The notes under the pieces: model-generated
What the model was told of the DNA's origin: nothing
The model's database searches: none
The model's input: the letters and a program-made list of their open reading frames with translations, nothing else
Position numbers and translations under genes: made by a program
From: Parvularcula bermudensis HTCC2503
GTDB lineage: Bacteria > Pseudomonadota > Alphaproteobacteria > Caulobacterales > Parvularculaceae
Reading direction: 5' to 3'
Length of the DNA stretch: 64,000 nt
Assembly (NCBI RefSeq): GCF_000152825.2
Contig: NC_014414.1
Coordinates: 2,768,501-2,832,500, forward strand
Part shown: piece by piece, positions 17,002 through 25,934 of the stretch
How positions within the stretch are numbered: the first letter of the stretch is position 1
Layout: each line of letters starts with the position of its first letter

Positions 17002-17604
17002 TCAAACCTTCCCCAACAGGTCGGCAATCGACAAGATCTCAGCCGCGATCTGCTTGAGCGGCTTGCCGGAGGTCATCGAGCTCTCGCGCATGAGGTCATA
17101 GGCGGCCTTTTCGGACATGCCGCGCTTTTCCATCAGGATCCCCTTGGCCCGCTCGACGGTCTTCCGGGTCTCAAGATCATCTTTGGATTTCTGAAGCTCC
17201 TTCCACAGACCATCGACCATCTTGAACCGCTCGATCGCGATTTCGATGACCGGCAGGACACGCGAGCGGGACAGGCCATCGACGATATAGGCACTCACGC
17301 CGGCGCGAACGGCTTCCTTTGCCAGCGTCCCGTCGCCGTCCTCCACGAACATGACGATGGGCTTGGGGTTCTCGCGTGCGACGGTGCGGAGGTTCTCGAT
17401 GGTGTCGCGATCCGGCGAGTCGCAGTCAATGATGATCGCATCGGGCTGTAACTCGTTGATTCGGTCGAGGAGGCCCACGGAAGAAAGATCATTCGCTAGC
17501 CGTACGACGGCCCGATCCTTCAGGCCATCCTGCACTATGGCCGTGCGATGCGGATCGCTGTCGATAAGAAGGACGATCAGAGGGGGCGTCTGCGCTTCGC
17601 TCAC
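17002..17604 (-). CDS. nasT: NasT ANTAR-domain transcription antiterminator
   Basis: A 200-residue response-regulator-like protein. An N-terminal receiver domain (LIVLLIDSDPHRTAIVQDGL) is followed by a coiled stretch and a C-terminal ANTAR RNA-binding domain (VERAKGILMEKRGMSEKAAY, then LMRESSM). NasT binds paired hexaloop hairpins in leader RNAs and prevents formation of an intrinsic terminator; NasS inhibits it when nitrate is absent. Start is a GTG at 17604. It sits between cobA and nasS in the nitrate operon. Candidate RNA targets are found in this window at 27162-27237 (porin leader) and 30588-30646 (transporter leader). Confidence 0.93.
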   Translation of the reverse strand: MSEAQTPPLIVLLIDSDPHRTAIVQDGLKDRAVVRLANDLSSVGLLDRINELQPDAIIIDCDSPDRDTIENLRTVARENPKPIVMFVEDGDGTLAKEAVRAGVSAYIVDGLSRSRVLPVIEIAIERFKMVDGLWKELQKSKDDLETRKTVERAKGILMEKRGMSEKAAYDLMRESSMTSGKPLKQIAAEILSIADLLGKV

Positions 17605-17635
17605 GGGCTGTTTCTAGGGTTGGAGGATGACGGAA

Positions 17636-18439
17636 TCAATTCGCGACAGCCAAGGGAAGACAGTTGGTGGGTGGCGGTGTGGCAATGCCGGTGCGGGCCG
17701 CAACATCACGGAAGACATCGCCGATCCCGATCAGGACCGGCCCCTCCCTCTCAATCACGGCGTGAAGCAGATCGCTAAGCGACATCGGCTGGCAGTTCGC
17801 GCCCGGCAGAGATACATCGTGCAGGACGACCACCGGCGTTGTGGGCGAAAGCCCCTCCTCCATCAACCGGTTGGCAAGCGCAGGGGCGGTCCTGCCGCCC
17901 ATATAAACGACAAGCGTCGTCGCGACATCGGCGCAGGCGCACCAGTCAAGGTCGGGCAGTTCCCCCTTTCGGCTGTGAGCGGTGATGAACTTCACGCCTT
18001 GGGCGCAGTCCCTGTGGGTTAGCGACACACCGAGGTCCGACGCGGCGGCCAGCGCAGCCGTGACCCCCGGCACAATGTCTACCGGGATGTTCTCAACGGC
18101 CAGCGCCGCTATCTCCTCGCCTGCACGACCAAAGATCATGGGATCGCCGGACTTGAGCCGGACCACCCGCTTGCCCTGTTTCGCGAGCTTGATCATCAGG
18201 GCATTGATGTCTTCCTGCCGACAGGAGACCCGGTGCCCTCGTTTTCCGACCAGCATACGCTTCGCCTCCCGGCGAGCGAGGTCGAGAACCTCGGTGGACA
18301 CCAGAGCATCGAAGAGAATGACGTCAGCCGCCTGCATCGCTCTCACCGCGCGGAGGGTGAGAAGATCAGCCGCCCCCGGCCCAGCCCCAACCAGGGTCAC
18401 CTGTCCCCGGCCTTGCCTGCTGGCCTCATGTCGTTGCAT
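17636..18439 (-). CDS. cobA: Uroporphyrinogen-III C-methyltransferase (siroheme synthesis)
   Basis: A 267-residue SAM-dependent methyltransferase of the CobA/SUMT type. It contains the N-terminal motif VTLVGAGPGAADLLTLRAVR, the RLKSGDPMIFGRAGEE signature (about residues 94-109) and VVYMGGRTAP. It converts uroporphyrinogen III to precorrin-2, the first committed step to siroheme, the cofactor of NirB in the same operon. The ATG at 18439 overlaps the end of nasA by 14 bp, implying translational coupling. No ferrochelatase/dehydrogenase (CysG N-terminal) domain is present, so those activities must come from elsewhere. Confidence 0.93.
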   Translation of the reverse strand: MQRHEASRQGRGQVTLVGAGPGAADLLTLRAVRAMQAADVILFDALVSTEVLDLARREAKRMLVGKRGHRVSCRQEDINALMIKLAKQGKRVVRLKSGDPMIFGRAGEEIAALAVENIPVDIVPGVTAALAAASDLGVSLTHRDCAQGVKFITAHSRKGELPDLDWCACADVATTLVVYMGGRTAPALANRLMEEGLSPTTPVVVLHDVSLPGANCQPMSLSDLLHAVIEREGPVLIGIGDVFRDVAARTGIATPPPTNCLPLAVAN

Positions 18440-21077
18440 GCGCGATCTCCATCAATTTACGGATTTCCGGGCGGCAGCTCCCGCAATTGGTGCCGGCCCC
18501 AGTGCGATCGCCTATTTGGGTCAGGGACGATGCCCCATCCCTCATCGCCCGGCGAATGACGTTCGCCCCCACGCCAAGACAGGAGCAGACGATTGGCCCC
18601 GGGTCGGGCGCCCCTGCCCCCGGAACACCGGCCAGGATTGATGTCCTCGTGTTCAGGCTCGCCACCTTGCCGATCTGGTCGCCCAACCAGTCACGGGCTG
18701 CCGCCACGGGAGTCGGCCCAACCAGCAGTACACTGCGGAGACGTCCGCCGCGGAAAACCGCGCACCTGTAGTGGGCCCCTGCGGCATCCATGTGCTCCAC
18801 CGTCTCGCTGTCTTCCTCATCAGCGCTCAAGAGTTCCCGGGCGAATACGGACCAATCGTGAGGGTGGCTCGTGCCTGCCAGCTCCAGCCGGCGACCGGTT
18901 TCCGTCATGGCCCGCGCCCAGTATGTCTCGCCCGTCGGCGGGGTGACATGGCCAGCGGCAAAACCATACCAGACGGCAGGGTAGGGTTCGATCGTCACTC
19001 GCCCGGACTTCAGCGCGGGCTGTCCGGAGACCGGATCGACGAGCGGCGGAACGAGGGTATCGACCCGTGCCTGGGAGGCTGCCTGACCCGTCCAGTGCAT
19101 CGGAACGAAGACGCTCCCCCGTTGCTGCCGGTCCGTCAGCAACGCGCGGACAACAGCCTCTCCATCGTCATTCTTTACCCGGACCAGCGAGGCATCGAGG
19201 ATTCCATGCGCTGCTGCATCGTCCGGGTGAATTTCAGCGAAGGGTTCTGCGATATGCTTGTTGAGGCGCGCCGCCCGCCCGGTGCGGGTCATGGTGTGCC
19301 AGTGGTCGCGGATGCGACCAGTGTTAAGGCACAGGCCTGGCGCCTCTTCCTTCGGCTCGTCCGTACGGGGCGCAACGAAGCGCGCCCTGCGGTCGGGGGT
19401 GAAGTATCCTCCGCGTCGGAAGAACCGTTCGGTGCGTGATCCGTCACGCCTGACCGGCCAACGAACGGGGGACAACTCGTCGTATTCGTCATCGGTTAGG
19501 CCAGCGAGCCCGCCCAGATCCAGATCGCGACCGCCCTCATTCTCGAAAGCGGTAAGAGCCGCGTATTCCCGGAAAATGGATGCGGTGTTCTCGTAACCGA
19601 ACGCCTCTTCGTACCCCAGACGGCGCGCGAGGTCGCTCATCGCCCACCAATCGTGCCTGGCGAGACCGGGGGCCGGCAGGAAGGCCCGCTGGCGCGAAAT
19701 CCGCCGCTCGGAGTTCGTCACCGTACCGTCTTTTTCACCCCAGCCCGTGGCAGGCAGGAGGATGTCTGCACACTGGGCGGTGTCGGTGTCGGGCACGATG
19801 TCCGACACCACCACCAACGGACAGGCCTTCAGCGCGGCCTTGACCGCGTCGGCATTGGGCATGGAGACGACCGGGTTCGTTGCCATGATCCAGATGGCCT
19901 TGATGCGCCCCGCCGCGACCGCGTCCATCATCTCCACGGCTTTCAGGCCCGGACGCGTAGCCATCCTCGGCGCTCGCCAGAACCGCCGTACCCGGTCCAC
20001 CGAGGCGTCATCGAAATCCATGTGACAGGCAAGCTGGTTGGATAGCCCACCAACCTCGCGCCCGCCCATGGCGTTGGGTTGGCCGGTGATGGAGAACGGC
20101 CCGCCCCCCAGCTTGCCGATGCGCCCCGTTACCAGGTGGGTGTTGATGATCGCATTCACCCGGTCGGTGCCGTCCGCTGCCTGATTGACGCCCATGGAAA
20201 AGAGCGTCACCGTCCGCTCGTTCCGGGAGACGCTCTCGTAAAAACGGATGAGGTCGTCCTTCGGCAGCCTTGTCTCGCGCGCGACCCGATTGATGTCATA
20301 GGCGGCAGCGGCCTCCAGTGCATCCCTCATACCGGATGTGTACTGCGCAATATAGCCATCGTTTCGGGCGGGACTGTTCGCGAGGAAGCGCAGGAGGCCG
20401 CTGAACAGCGCAACGTCACTCCCCGGGGCAATTGCCAGGTGCTGTTCGGCGAGATCGCAAGTGGCCGTGCGGCGTGGATCGATGACCACGATCTTCAGGT
20501 CGGGGCGCGCTTCCTTGGCGGCGAGCACCCGCTGGTAGAGAACCGGATGGCACCAGGCGAGATTCGATCCGACGAGTACCAGGAGGTCGCAGGCCTCAAG
20601 GTCTTCATACGTCCCCGGAACGGTGTCCGAGCCGAAGGCCCGCTTGTGCCCCGCGACCGCCGACGCCATGCAGAGCCGGGAGTTCGTGTCGACATTCGCG
20701 CTCCCGATAAAGCCCTTCATCAGCTTGTTCGCGACGTAGTAATCCTCCGTCAGAAGCTGACCCGACAGGTAGAAGGCCACGCTGTCCGGCCCATGCCGCT
20801 CAATCGCGTCGCGGAACCCTCGAGCGATCCTGTCCATGGCGGCAGACCATCCCGTTCGCTGCCCGTCGACCATCGGAGCCAACAGCCGCCCGTGGCGCCC
20901 CAATGTCTCGCCGAGAGCGGAGCCCTTGGAGCAGAGTCGACCAAAATTTGACGGATGCTGAGGATCACCCGCCACCGAAGCTTCGGCAGCTCCGACGGGA
21001 GTGGCCAGCACGCCGCACCCCACCCCGCAATAGGGGCAGGTCGTTCGTACCGTCGCTGTCGCGCTATCGAAGGGCAT
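18426..21077 (-). CDS. nasA: Assimilatory nitrate reductase catalytic subunit (molybdopterin) with C-terminal BFD [2Fe-2S] domain
   Basis: An 883-residue cytoplasmic molybdopterin oxidoreductase. The N-terminal [4Fe-4S] site reads TCPYCGVGCGVLATPVG, with the fourth Cys in LCSKGSALGE (about residue 49). Molybdopterin-binding regions follow (NSRLCMASAVAGHKRAFG, GINPWGEKDG-like ATGWGEKDGTVTNSERRIS), with a molydop-binding domain near residues 600-715. The last ~50 residues form a BFD-like [2Fe-2S] domain (CSCLGVGANVIRRAMRDG, GTNCGSCRPEI) that receives electrons. It reduces nitrate to nitrite. Its ATG overlaps nirD by 14 bp. No signal peptide, consistent with assimilation rather than respiration. 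Confidence 0.93.
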   Translation of the reverse strand: MPFDSATATVRTTCPYCGVGCGVLATPVGAAEASVAGDPQHPSNFGRLCSKGSALGETLGRHGRLLAPMVDGQRTGWSAAMDRIARGFRDAIERHGPDSVAFYLSGQLLTEDYYVANKLMKGFIGSANVDTNSRLCMASAVAGHKRAFGSDTVPGTYEDLEACDLLVLVGSNLAWCHPVLYQRVLAAKEARPDLKIVVIDPRRTATCDLAEQHLAIAPGSDVALFSGLLRFLANSPARNDGYIAQYTSGMRDALEAAAAYDINRVARETRLPKDDLIRFYESVSRNERTVTLFSMGVNQAADGTDRVNAIINTHLVTGRIGKLGGGPFSITGQPNAMGGREVGGLSNQLACHMDFDDASVDRVRRFWRAPRMATRPGLKAVEMMDAVAAGRIKAIWIMATNPVVSMPNADAVKAALKACPLVVVSDIVPDTDTAQCADILLPATGWGEKDGTVTNSERRISRQRAFLPAPGLARHDWWAMSDLARRLGYEEAFGYENTASIFREYAALTAFENEGGRDLDLGGLAGLTDDEYDELSPVRWPVRRDGSRTERFFRRGGYFTPDRRARFVAPRTDEPKEEAPGLCLNTGRIRDHWHTMTRTGRAARLNKHIAEPFAEIHPDDAAAHGILDASLVRVKNDDGEAVVRALLTDRQQRGSVFVPMHWTGQAASQARVDTLVPPLVDPVSGQPALKSGRVTIEPYPAVWYGFAAGHVTPPTGETYWARAMTETGRRLELAGTSHPHDWSVFARELLSADEEDSETVEHMDAAGAHYRCAVFRGGRLRSVLLVGPTPVAAARDWLGDQIGKVASLNTRTSILAGVPGAGAPDPGPIVCSCLGVGANVIRRAMRDGASSLTQIGDRTGAGTNCGSCRPEIRKLMEIAHATT

Positions 21078-21423
21078 GACGCGACGCCTCGGCCTTCAGC
21101 CCGCGCAGATCGATCAGCACCCGCCCACGGCGGACTTCGACCGGATGGGTCACGACCCTGCCCTCGTCAGGACCGCGCGCCGATCCGGTTTCAAGGTCGA
21201 GGACGAGAGAGTGCAGCGGGCAGGTCACCGCTCGGTCATGGACAATCCCCTGGCTGAGCGGCCCACCCTTATGCGGGCATTGGTCGTTCAGGGCAAAGAC
21301 TTCATCGAGGGCCGTGCGGAAAACCGCGATGCAGGTTCCTCCTGCCTTTACCACCCGCGCCCCGCGCGGCGGAATGTCTGCCAACGCACACACGTCGATC
21401 AGCGTTTGGTCGAGGACATCCAT
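21064..21423 (-). CDS. nirD: Nitrite reductase small subunit (Rieske-type)
   Basis: A 119-residue Rieske-like [2Fe-2S] domain protein with the CPHKGGPLSQG and CPLHSLVLDLETG boxes. NirD is the small subunit of NADH-dependent assimilatory nitrite reductase. The ATG at 21423 follows GGAGG by seven bases and shares its first base with the nirB stop (TGATG), so it is coupled to nirB; an in-frame TTG one codon earlier is less likely. Both Cys-His pairs of a canonical Rieske cluster can be seen, whereas many NirD proteins lack them, so this one may bind a cluster. Confidence 0.92.
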   Translation of the reverse strand: MDVLDQTLIDVCALADIPPRGARVVKAGGTCIAVFRTALDEVFALNDQCPHKGGPLSQGIVHDRAVTCPLHSLVLDLETGSARGPDEGRVVTHPVEVRRGRVLIDLRGLKAEASRHALR

Positions 21424-23870
21424 CAAACAGCCTCCAATTCCCGTGAGATAGTGATGGGCTCGAACTCATGGGCATCCTTTCCAGCCACTCTCGCTGCCCA
21501 CGGATCATCCTGCATGAACTGCTGCGAATAGACGAAACGATCGTAATAGGCCTGTCGTTCGGCCGGGTCGTCGAGGGTATCCCGCACATAGTCGGTGCCC
21601 ACTTTTGCGGCCCATTTATAGATGCGATCGAGATACCATCCCTGCTCCCGATACATCTGCATCAGCGCGCCGATGTATTGTATGGCGTCTTTTTCGGTTG
21701 GAACCGTACAAAGAAGTTCCGTTCCTTTTACATGCATCCCCGCCGCTCCGGCATAGTGGATTTCATATCCGCTATCGACACAGACAACCCCGATGTCCTT
21801 GCACGTTGCTTCTGCGCAGTTTCGAGGACACCCGGAGACCGCAAGCTTGACCTTGTGCGGCGCCCACGATCCCCACAGAAATCGTTCGAGCTTGACGCCA
21901 AGCCCTGTGGAATCCTGCGTCCCGAACCGGCACCAGTCGGTCCCCACGCAGGTCTTCACAGTCCGCAGGCCCTTGGCGTAGGCATGCCCGGAGACGAGGC
22001 CTGCCGCGTTGAGGTCGGCCCAAACGGCGGGCAGATCTTCTTTCTGGACCCCGAGCAAATCGATCCGCTGGCCCCCCGTGACCTTCACCGTGGGAATCGC
22101 GAACTTATCCGCCACATCGGCAATGGCGCGCAGTTCGCTGGGTGAAGTCATTCCCCCCCACATGCGCGGCACCACCGAATAGGTCCCATCCTTCTGGATG
22201 TTCGCGTGGACACGCTCGTTGATGAAGCGGGACTGTCCGTCATCGACATACTCTCCGGGCCAGGCACAGACGAGGTAGTAGTTGATCGCGGGGCGACATT
22301 TCGCGCATCCGCAGGACGTCTTCCACTCAAGCTGTTGCATGACCGAGGGAATGGATTTGAGCTCGCCTGCCACGATCAGGCGGCGGACCTCGTCATGGCT
22401 GAGGTCCGTACAACCGCAGACGGGCTTCACCGCATCTGGATCAAATTCATCGCCGAGGGTCAGGGCGAGCAGCTGTTCGACCAGCCCCGTGCACGACCCG
22501 CAGGAGGCGGACGCTTTGGTATGGGCACGGACCTCATCAATCGTGGTCAGCCCCTCGCCGGTGATGGCGCCTTCGATCTTCGACTTGCACACGCCGTTGC
22601 AACCGCAGATTTCTGCGTCACCGGGCAACGCTGCAACGGCCGCCATAGGGTCCGGCGCCCCGCTGCCCGCAAACGCCGGACCGAAGATCAGCGTATCGCG
22701 ATACTCCGACACGTCCGTGCGGTCCTTGATGTGCTGGAAGAACCAGGCGCTGTCTTTGGTATCGCCATAGAAGACGGCACCGACGATCCTGTCACCTTCG
22801 AGCACAAGACGCTTGTAGATGCCTTTCGCCGCATCGCGGAACACGACCTCTTCACGCCCCTCACCGGTCTGGAAATCGCCAGCGGAGAAAAGATCGACGC
22901 CGGTGACCTTGAGTTTCGTTGAAACTTCAGAGCCCAGATATTCCGCTTCGCAATCTTCGCAAAGCTGCGCGGCAATAACCTTCGCCATCTCGTAGAGCGG
23001 AGCGACGAGACCATAGCAGATGCCGCGATGCTCGACACACTCGCCCACGGCAAAGATGTCAGGGTCCGAGGTGCGAAGATCATCACCGACGACGATGCCA
23101 CGACCAATTTCGAGGCCGGCGTCCTTAGCCAGCTCCGTGCTGGGACGGATACCGGCCGCCATGCAGACCAGATCGGCCTCGATAACACGCCCATTGTCCA
23201 GACGGACGCCCTCCACCCTCTCCGTGCCGAGAATTTCCTTCGTATTGGCCTTGGTCAGGACCTCGATGCCCCGGCGCTCTATCGCTGCCTGGAGGAGATG
23301 GCCTGCTGGCTCGTCCAGCTGCCGCTCCATCAGGGTCGGCGCGAGGTGAAGCACCGTGACGTCCATCCCCCGCTTCTTGAGGCCAACGGCAGCCTCCAAC
23401 CCCAAAAGCCCGCCGCCGATGACGACCGCGCGCCCGCCCTGCTCGGCGGCGGCCAGCATTTTTTCGACGTCATCGAGGTCACGGTAGCCGAGCACGCCAT
23501 CAAGGTCGTGCCCGGGAACGGGAATGATAAAGGGCGTCGATCCAGTCGCGATCAGGAGCTTGTCATATTCTGCCTGCGTTCCATCCGCCGCAGTGACGGT
23601 CTTCCGCTGTCGGTCGATTTCCGTCACCCGCTTGCCGCGGTGAAGGGTAACGCCGTTTTGTTCGTACCAGGCGTCGTCGTGGATGATGATGTCCTCGAAG
23701 GCCTTCTCACCGGAAAGGACCGGCGAGAGCATGATCCGGTCGTAGTTGACGCGAGGCTCGGCGTTGAAGATCGTGACGTCGTACGCGCCCGGCGCGCGCT
23801 CGAACAGATGGTCGAGCACCCGTCCGGGAGCCATGCCGTTACCGATGATGACGAGACGGTTGCGTGCCAT
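21423..23870 (-). CDS. nirB: Nitrite reductase [NAD(P)H] large subunit
   Basis: An 815-residue flavo-siroheme enzyme that reduces nitrite to ammonium in the cytoplasm. Domains in order: FAD/NAD-binding oxidoreductase (NRLVIIGNGMAPGRVLDHL, then VVIGGGLLGLEAAVGLKKRG), two BFD-like [2Fe-2S] segments (ICGCNGVCKSKIEGAITGEG and PVCGCTDLSHDEVRRLI), a ferredoxin-like half domain and the siroheme/[4Fe-4S] domain (GTDWCRFGTQDSTGLG; VSGCPRNCAEATCKDIG). The ATG at 23870 has AAGGGGA six bases upstream and matches the family N-terminus; the open frame continues to 24053 but through leader sequence. It is the first gene of the six-gene nitrate operon. Confidence 0.93.
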   Translation of the reverse strand: MARNRLVIIGNGMAPGRVLDHLFERAPGAYDVTIFNAEPRVNYDRIMLSPVLSGEKAFEDIIIHDDAWYEQNGVTLHRGKRVTEIDRQRKTVTAADGTQAEYDKLLIATGSTPFIIPVPGHDLDGVLGYRDLDDVEKMLAAAEQGGRAVVIGGGLLGLEAAVGLKKRGMDVTVLHLAPTLMERQLDEPAGHLLQAAIERRGIEVLTKANTKEILGTERVEGVRLDNGRVIEADLVCMAAGIRPSTELAKDAGLEIGRGIVVGDDLRTSDPDIFAVGECVEHRGICYGLVAPLYEMAKVIAAQLCEDCEAEYLGSEVSTKLKVTGVDLFSAGDFQTGEGREEVVFRDAAKGIYKRLVLEGDRIVGAVFYGDTKDSAWFFQHIKDRTDVSEYRDTLIFGPAFAGSGAPDPMAAVAALPGDAEICGCNGVCKSKIEGAITGEGLTTIDEVRAHTKASASCGSCTGLVEQLLALTLGDEFDPDAVKPVCGCTDLSHDEVRRLIVAGELKSIPSVMQQLEWKTSCGCAKCRPAINYYLVCAWPGEYVDDGQSRFINERVHANIQKDGTYSVVPRMWGGMTSPSELRAIADVADKFAIPTVKVTGGQRIDLLGVQKEDLPAVWADLNAAGLVSGHAYAKGLRTVKTCVGTDWCRFGTQDSTGLGVKLERFLWGSWAPHKVKLAVSGCPRNCAEATCKDIGVVCVDSGYEIHYAGAAGMHVKGTELLCTVPTEKDAIQYIGALMQMYREQGWYLDRIYKWAAKVGTDYVRDTLDDPAERQAYYDRFVYSQQFMQDDPWAARVAGKDAHEFEPITISRELEAV

Positions 23871-23890
23871 TGCGCATCCCCTTTCGACGG

Positions 23891-23977
23891 CGAGCGGCGA
23901 ACCGCTCGGTTGATGGAAGCAGTTGATGTCCATCCGCTCGAAACGAGCGGCGAACCCACTTTTCATCGTCGAAAAGT
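23891..23977 (-). promoter_or_regulatory. nirB leader with alternative hairpins
   Basis: In the nirB leader (transcribed right to left) there is a 7-bp hairpin ACTTTTC/GAAAAGT with a six-base loop GACGAT (23977-23958). Then come four copies of one 7-mer or its complement: CCGCTCG (23950-23944), CGAGCGG (23940-23934), CGAGCGG (23908-23902) and CCGCTCG (23897-23891). The first can pair with the second or third, and the fourth with the third or second, so mutually exclusive folds are possible. The last hairpin ends about eight bases before the ribosome site. No T-run follows, so translational control is as plausible as attenuation. Confidence 0.5.
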
Positions 23978-24066
23978 AAGGAGGCGCAGACATTGCGCTG
24001 CACCAATACTGGCACGAAAATGCCTCTCCCGCAATGGGATACCCCCGAAACAATCGTCAGGAAGCT

Positions 24067-24705
24067 TCAGGACGAAGGATTTTCACCGATAAGCGCCCTC
24101 GCTGCGGCAAGGTCCTCCGGCGTGTTGATATTGATGAACGGATCCGTCGGCGTGGTGGCGAAAACGGTTGGCACCGATCCGATCCTGAGGTGAAAAGCCT
24201 GCAGCATCCGCTCGTCTTCTTGCAGGACCAGCCGTTCGACATCGGGCAAGAGATCCGTGCCGTAGAGCGCGGTAAGACCATGGATCCGGTCGCGACTGAC
24301 CGCGACGGCAGACCGCGCACGATGCCCTGACATCTCTGCCCTCAGCCGGTCTGCAAGATCGGTGGGCAGGAACGGCGTGTCGACCGGGGACGTCAGCAGG
24401 AAGCGGGCGCCCTGTCCGCGTGCCCATCGAAGCGCCGCCAGCACGCCCATAAGCGGCCCGCCCGGCTTCTCTGTGACCGGATCGACCACCTCGTCCAGCC
24501 CTTCCAGACCGTCCCCCGCTCGACGGACGCTCAGCGCCAGTTGCGCGCATTGCGGAGAGAGACGGTCGACAATCCGGTCCAGAAGCGTCATTCCTGCCAG
24601 CTCGACGCTCGCCTTTTCCTGGCCGAGCCGACGGCTCTCGCCCCCCATGAAGATGACGCCGAAAGTGGTTGGCGGAGAGGGCGGGTTGATCTGTCCATTG
24701 GTCAT
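24067..24705 (-). CDS. mobA: Molybdenum cofactor guanylyltransferase
   Basis: A 212-residue nucleotidyltransferase with the MobA signature FMGGESRRLGQEKASVELAG at about residues 19-38, the EKPGGPLMGVLAAL loop and the metal-binding SPVDTPFLP. MobA attaches GMP to molybdopterin to make the MGD cofactor needed by the NasA nitrate reductase encoded next to it. It reads in the same direction as nirB, 196 bp upstream, and diverges from moeA with a 38-bp gap. The usual GG(X)SRR(M)G(X)DK motif is conserved except that E replaces D in the QEKA segment. Confidence 0.9.
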   Translation of the reverse strand: MTNGQINPPSPPTTFGVIFMGGESRRLGQEKASVELAGMTLLDRIVDRLSPQCAQLALSVRRAGDGLEGLDEVVDPVTEKPGGPLMGVLAALRWARGQGARFLLTSPVDTPFLPTDLADRLRAEMSGHRARSAVAVSRDRIHGLTALYGTDLLPDVERLVLQEDERMLQAFHLRIGSVPTVFATTPTDPFININTPEDLAAARALIGENPSS

Positions 24706-24743
24706 GATCCAACGCTGGCATAATTCTTCGCGAGGATGAATTG

Positions 24744-25928
24744 ATGATCTCTGTCGACGATGCGCTTCGCCAGATTGGCAGCTCCCTGAAGCCCTTGCCC
24801 AGCGTGACGGTCCCCGTCGGCGAGGCCGCCGGCAGGATCCTGGCCGAGGCGGTGAGAGCGAAGGTGACGCAACCGCCCACGGCCGTTTCCGCCATGGACG
24901 GCTACGCCGTGAACATGGTCGCGCCCATGACCGCCGGCACGCAGATCCGGGTTCTGGGCGAAGCTCCCGCGGGACGACCCTATGTGGGCACGCTCACCGG
25001 CGGGGCCGTGCGGGTGTTTACTGGCAGTGCCATGCCCACCGGCGCGAACCACGTCATCATCCAGGAGCATGTGGAGAGGCATGGCGACACCGCGACGCTC
25101 ACCCATGACCAGCGGGCTGCCCGCAACGTCCGACCCGCCGGGGGCGACTTCGCAGAAGGAGACGTCCTCGCCCCCGCCTTGCGCTGGCTGTCGCCGATCG
25201 ATCTTTCATTGTTGAGCGCAGCAGGCGTGGTGGAAACCTCCGTCTACAGACGCCCTCGCATTGCCTTGTTCGCAAATGGCGACGAACTCGTCCCGCCGGG
25301 CAAAGATCTGGCCCGCGGGCAGGTCTACGAATCTCTTTCAACGGGGCTTCTCCCGCTTCTCGATAGCTGGGGCGCTGAGGCCTGCTTTCTTGGGATCGCC
25401 GCCGACCGCGAGAGCGCCGTGGAAGCGATGTTCGAGGCTGCTAGCGACGCCGATATTGTCGTTCCGATCGGCGGGGCCTCCGTCGGTGACTACGACGTCG
25501 CCAAGGCGGTCGGCCGCAAACGATTCGACCTGTACGTCGAGAAGGTGGCGGTGAAACCCGGCAAGCCCGTCTGGTTCGGCACAAAGGCAGAGCAGGCAGT
25601 CCTGGGGTTCCCTGGGAATCCCGCCTCGGCTTTCGTCTGTGCACACCTGTTTCTTCGCCCTGCCCTCCAGGCCCTCAGCGGCGGCGAACCAAGGCTCGAC
25701 CTTCGAACGGCGATTCTCGACGCTCCCCTTCCGCCAAACGGTCCACGCGAGCACTTCATGCGGGCGAGCGTCGCAGAAGAGGCCGAGGGCCGACTGGTCT
25801 GCCAGCCAGCGGCGCGTCAGGACTCCTCCCTGCTGTCGACCTTCGCCGCCTCGAATGCCCTGCTCCGGCGCGGGCCCAATGAGGAAGCCCGCGCTGCGGG
25901 CGACCCTGTCGCGGTGCTTCTTTTCTAG
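24744..25928 (+). CDS. moeA: Molybdopterin molybdenumtransferase MoeA
   Basis: A 394-residue MoeA. Motifs: PPTAVSAMDGYAV (about residues 46-58), GTGAMP-like VFTGSAMPTGANHVIIQEH, then the MPT-binding domain with RIALFANGDELVPPG, VPIGGASVGDYDVAK, KVAVKPGKPVWFGTK and GFPGNPASAFVCAHLF. It inserts molybdate into adenylated molybdopterin. The ATG at 24744 is preceded by CGAGGA; the TTG at 24741 is an alternative. It is divergent from mobA and convergent with the porin gene. The first motif GGxSVG Asp is present, so the enzyme looks intact. Confidence 0.92.
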   Translation: MISVDDALRQIGSSLKPLPSVTVPVGEAAGRILAEAVRAKVTQPPTAVSAMDGYAVNMVAPMTAGTQIRVLGEAPAGRPYVGTLTGGAVRVFTGSAMPTGANHVIIQEHVERHGDTATLTHDQRAARNVRPAGGDFAEGDVLAPALRWLSPIDLSLLSAAGVVETSVYRRPRIALFANGDELVPPGKDLARGQVYESLSTGLLPLLDSWGAEACFLGIAADRESAVEAMFEAASDADIVVPIGGASVGDYDVAKAVGRKRFDLYVEKVAVKPGKPVWFGTKAEQAVLGFPGNPASAFVCAHLFLRPALQALSGGEPRLDLRTAILDAPLPPNGPREHFMRASVAEEAEGRLVCQPAARQDSSLLSTFAASNALLRRGPNEEARAAGDPVAVLLF

Positions 25929-25934
25929 CCGCGT

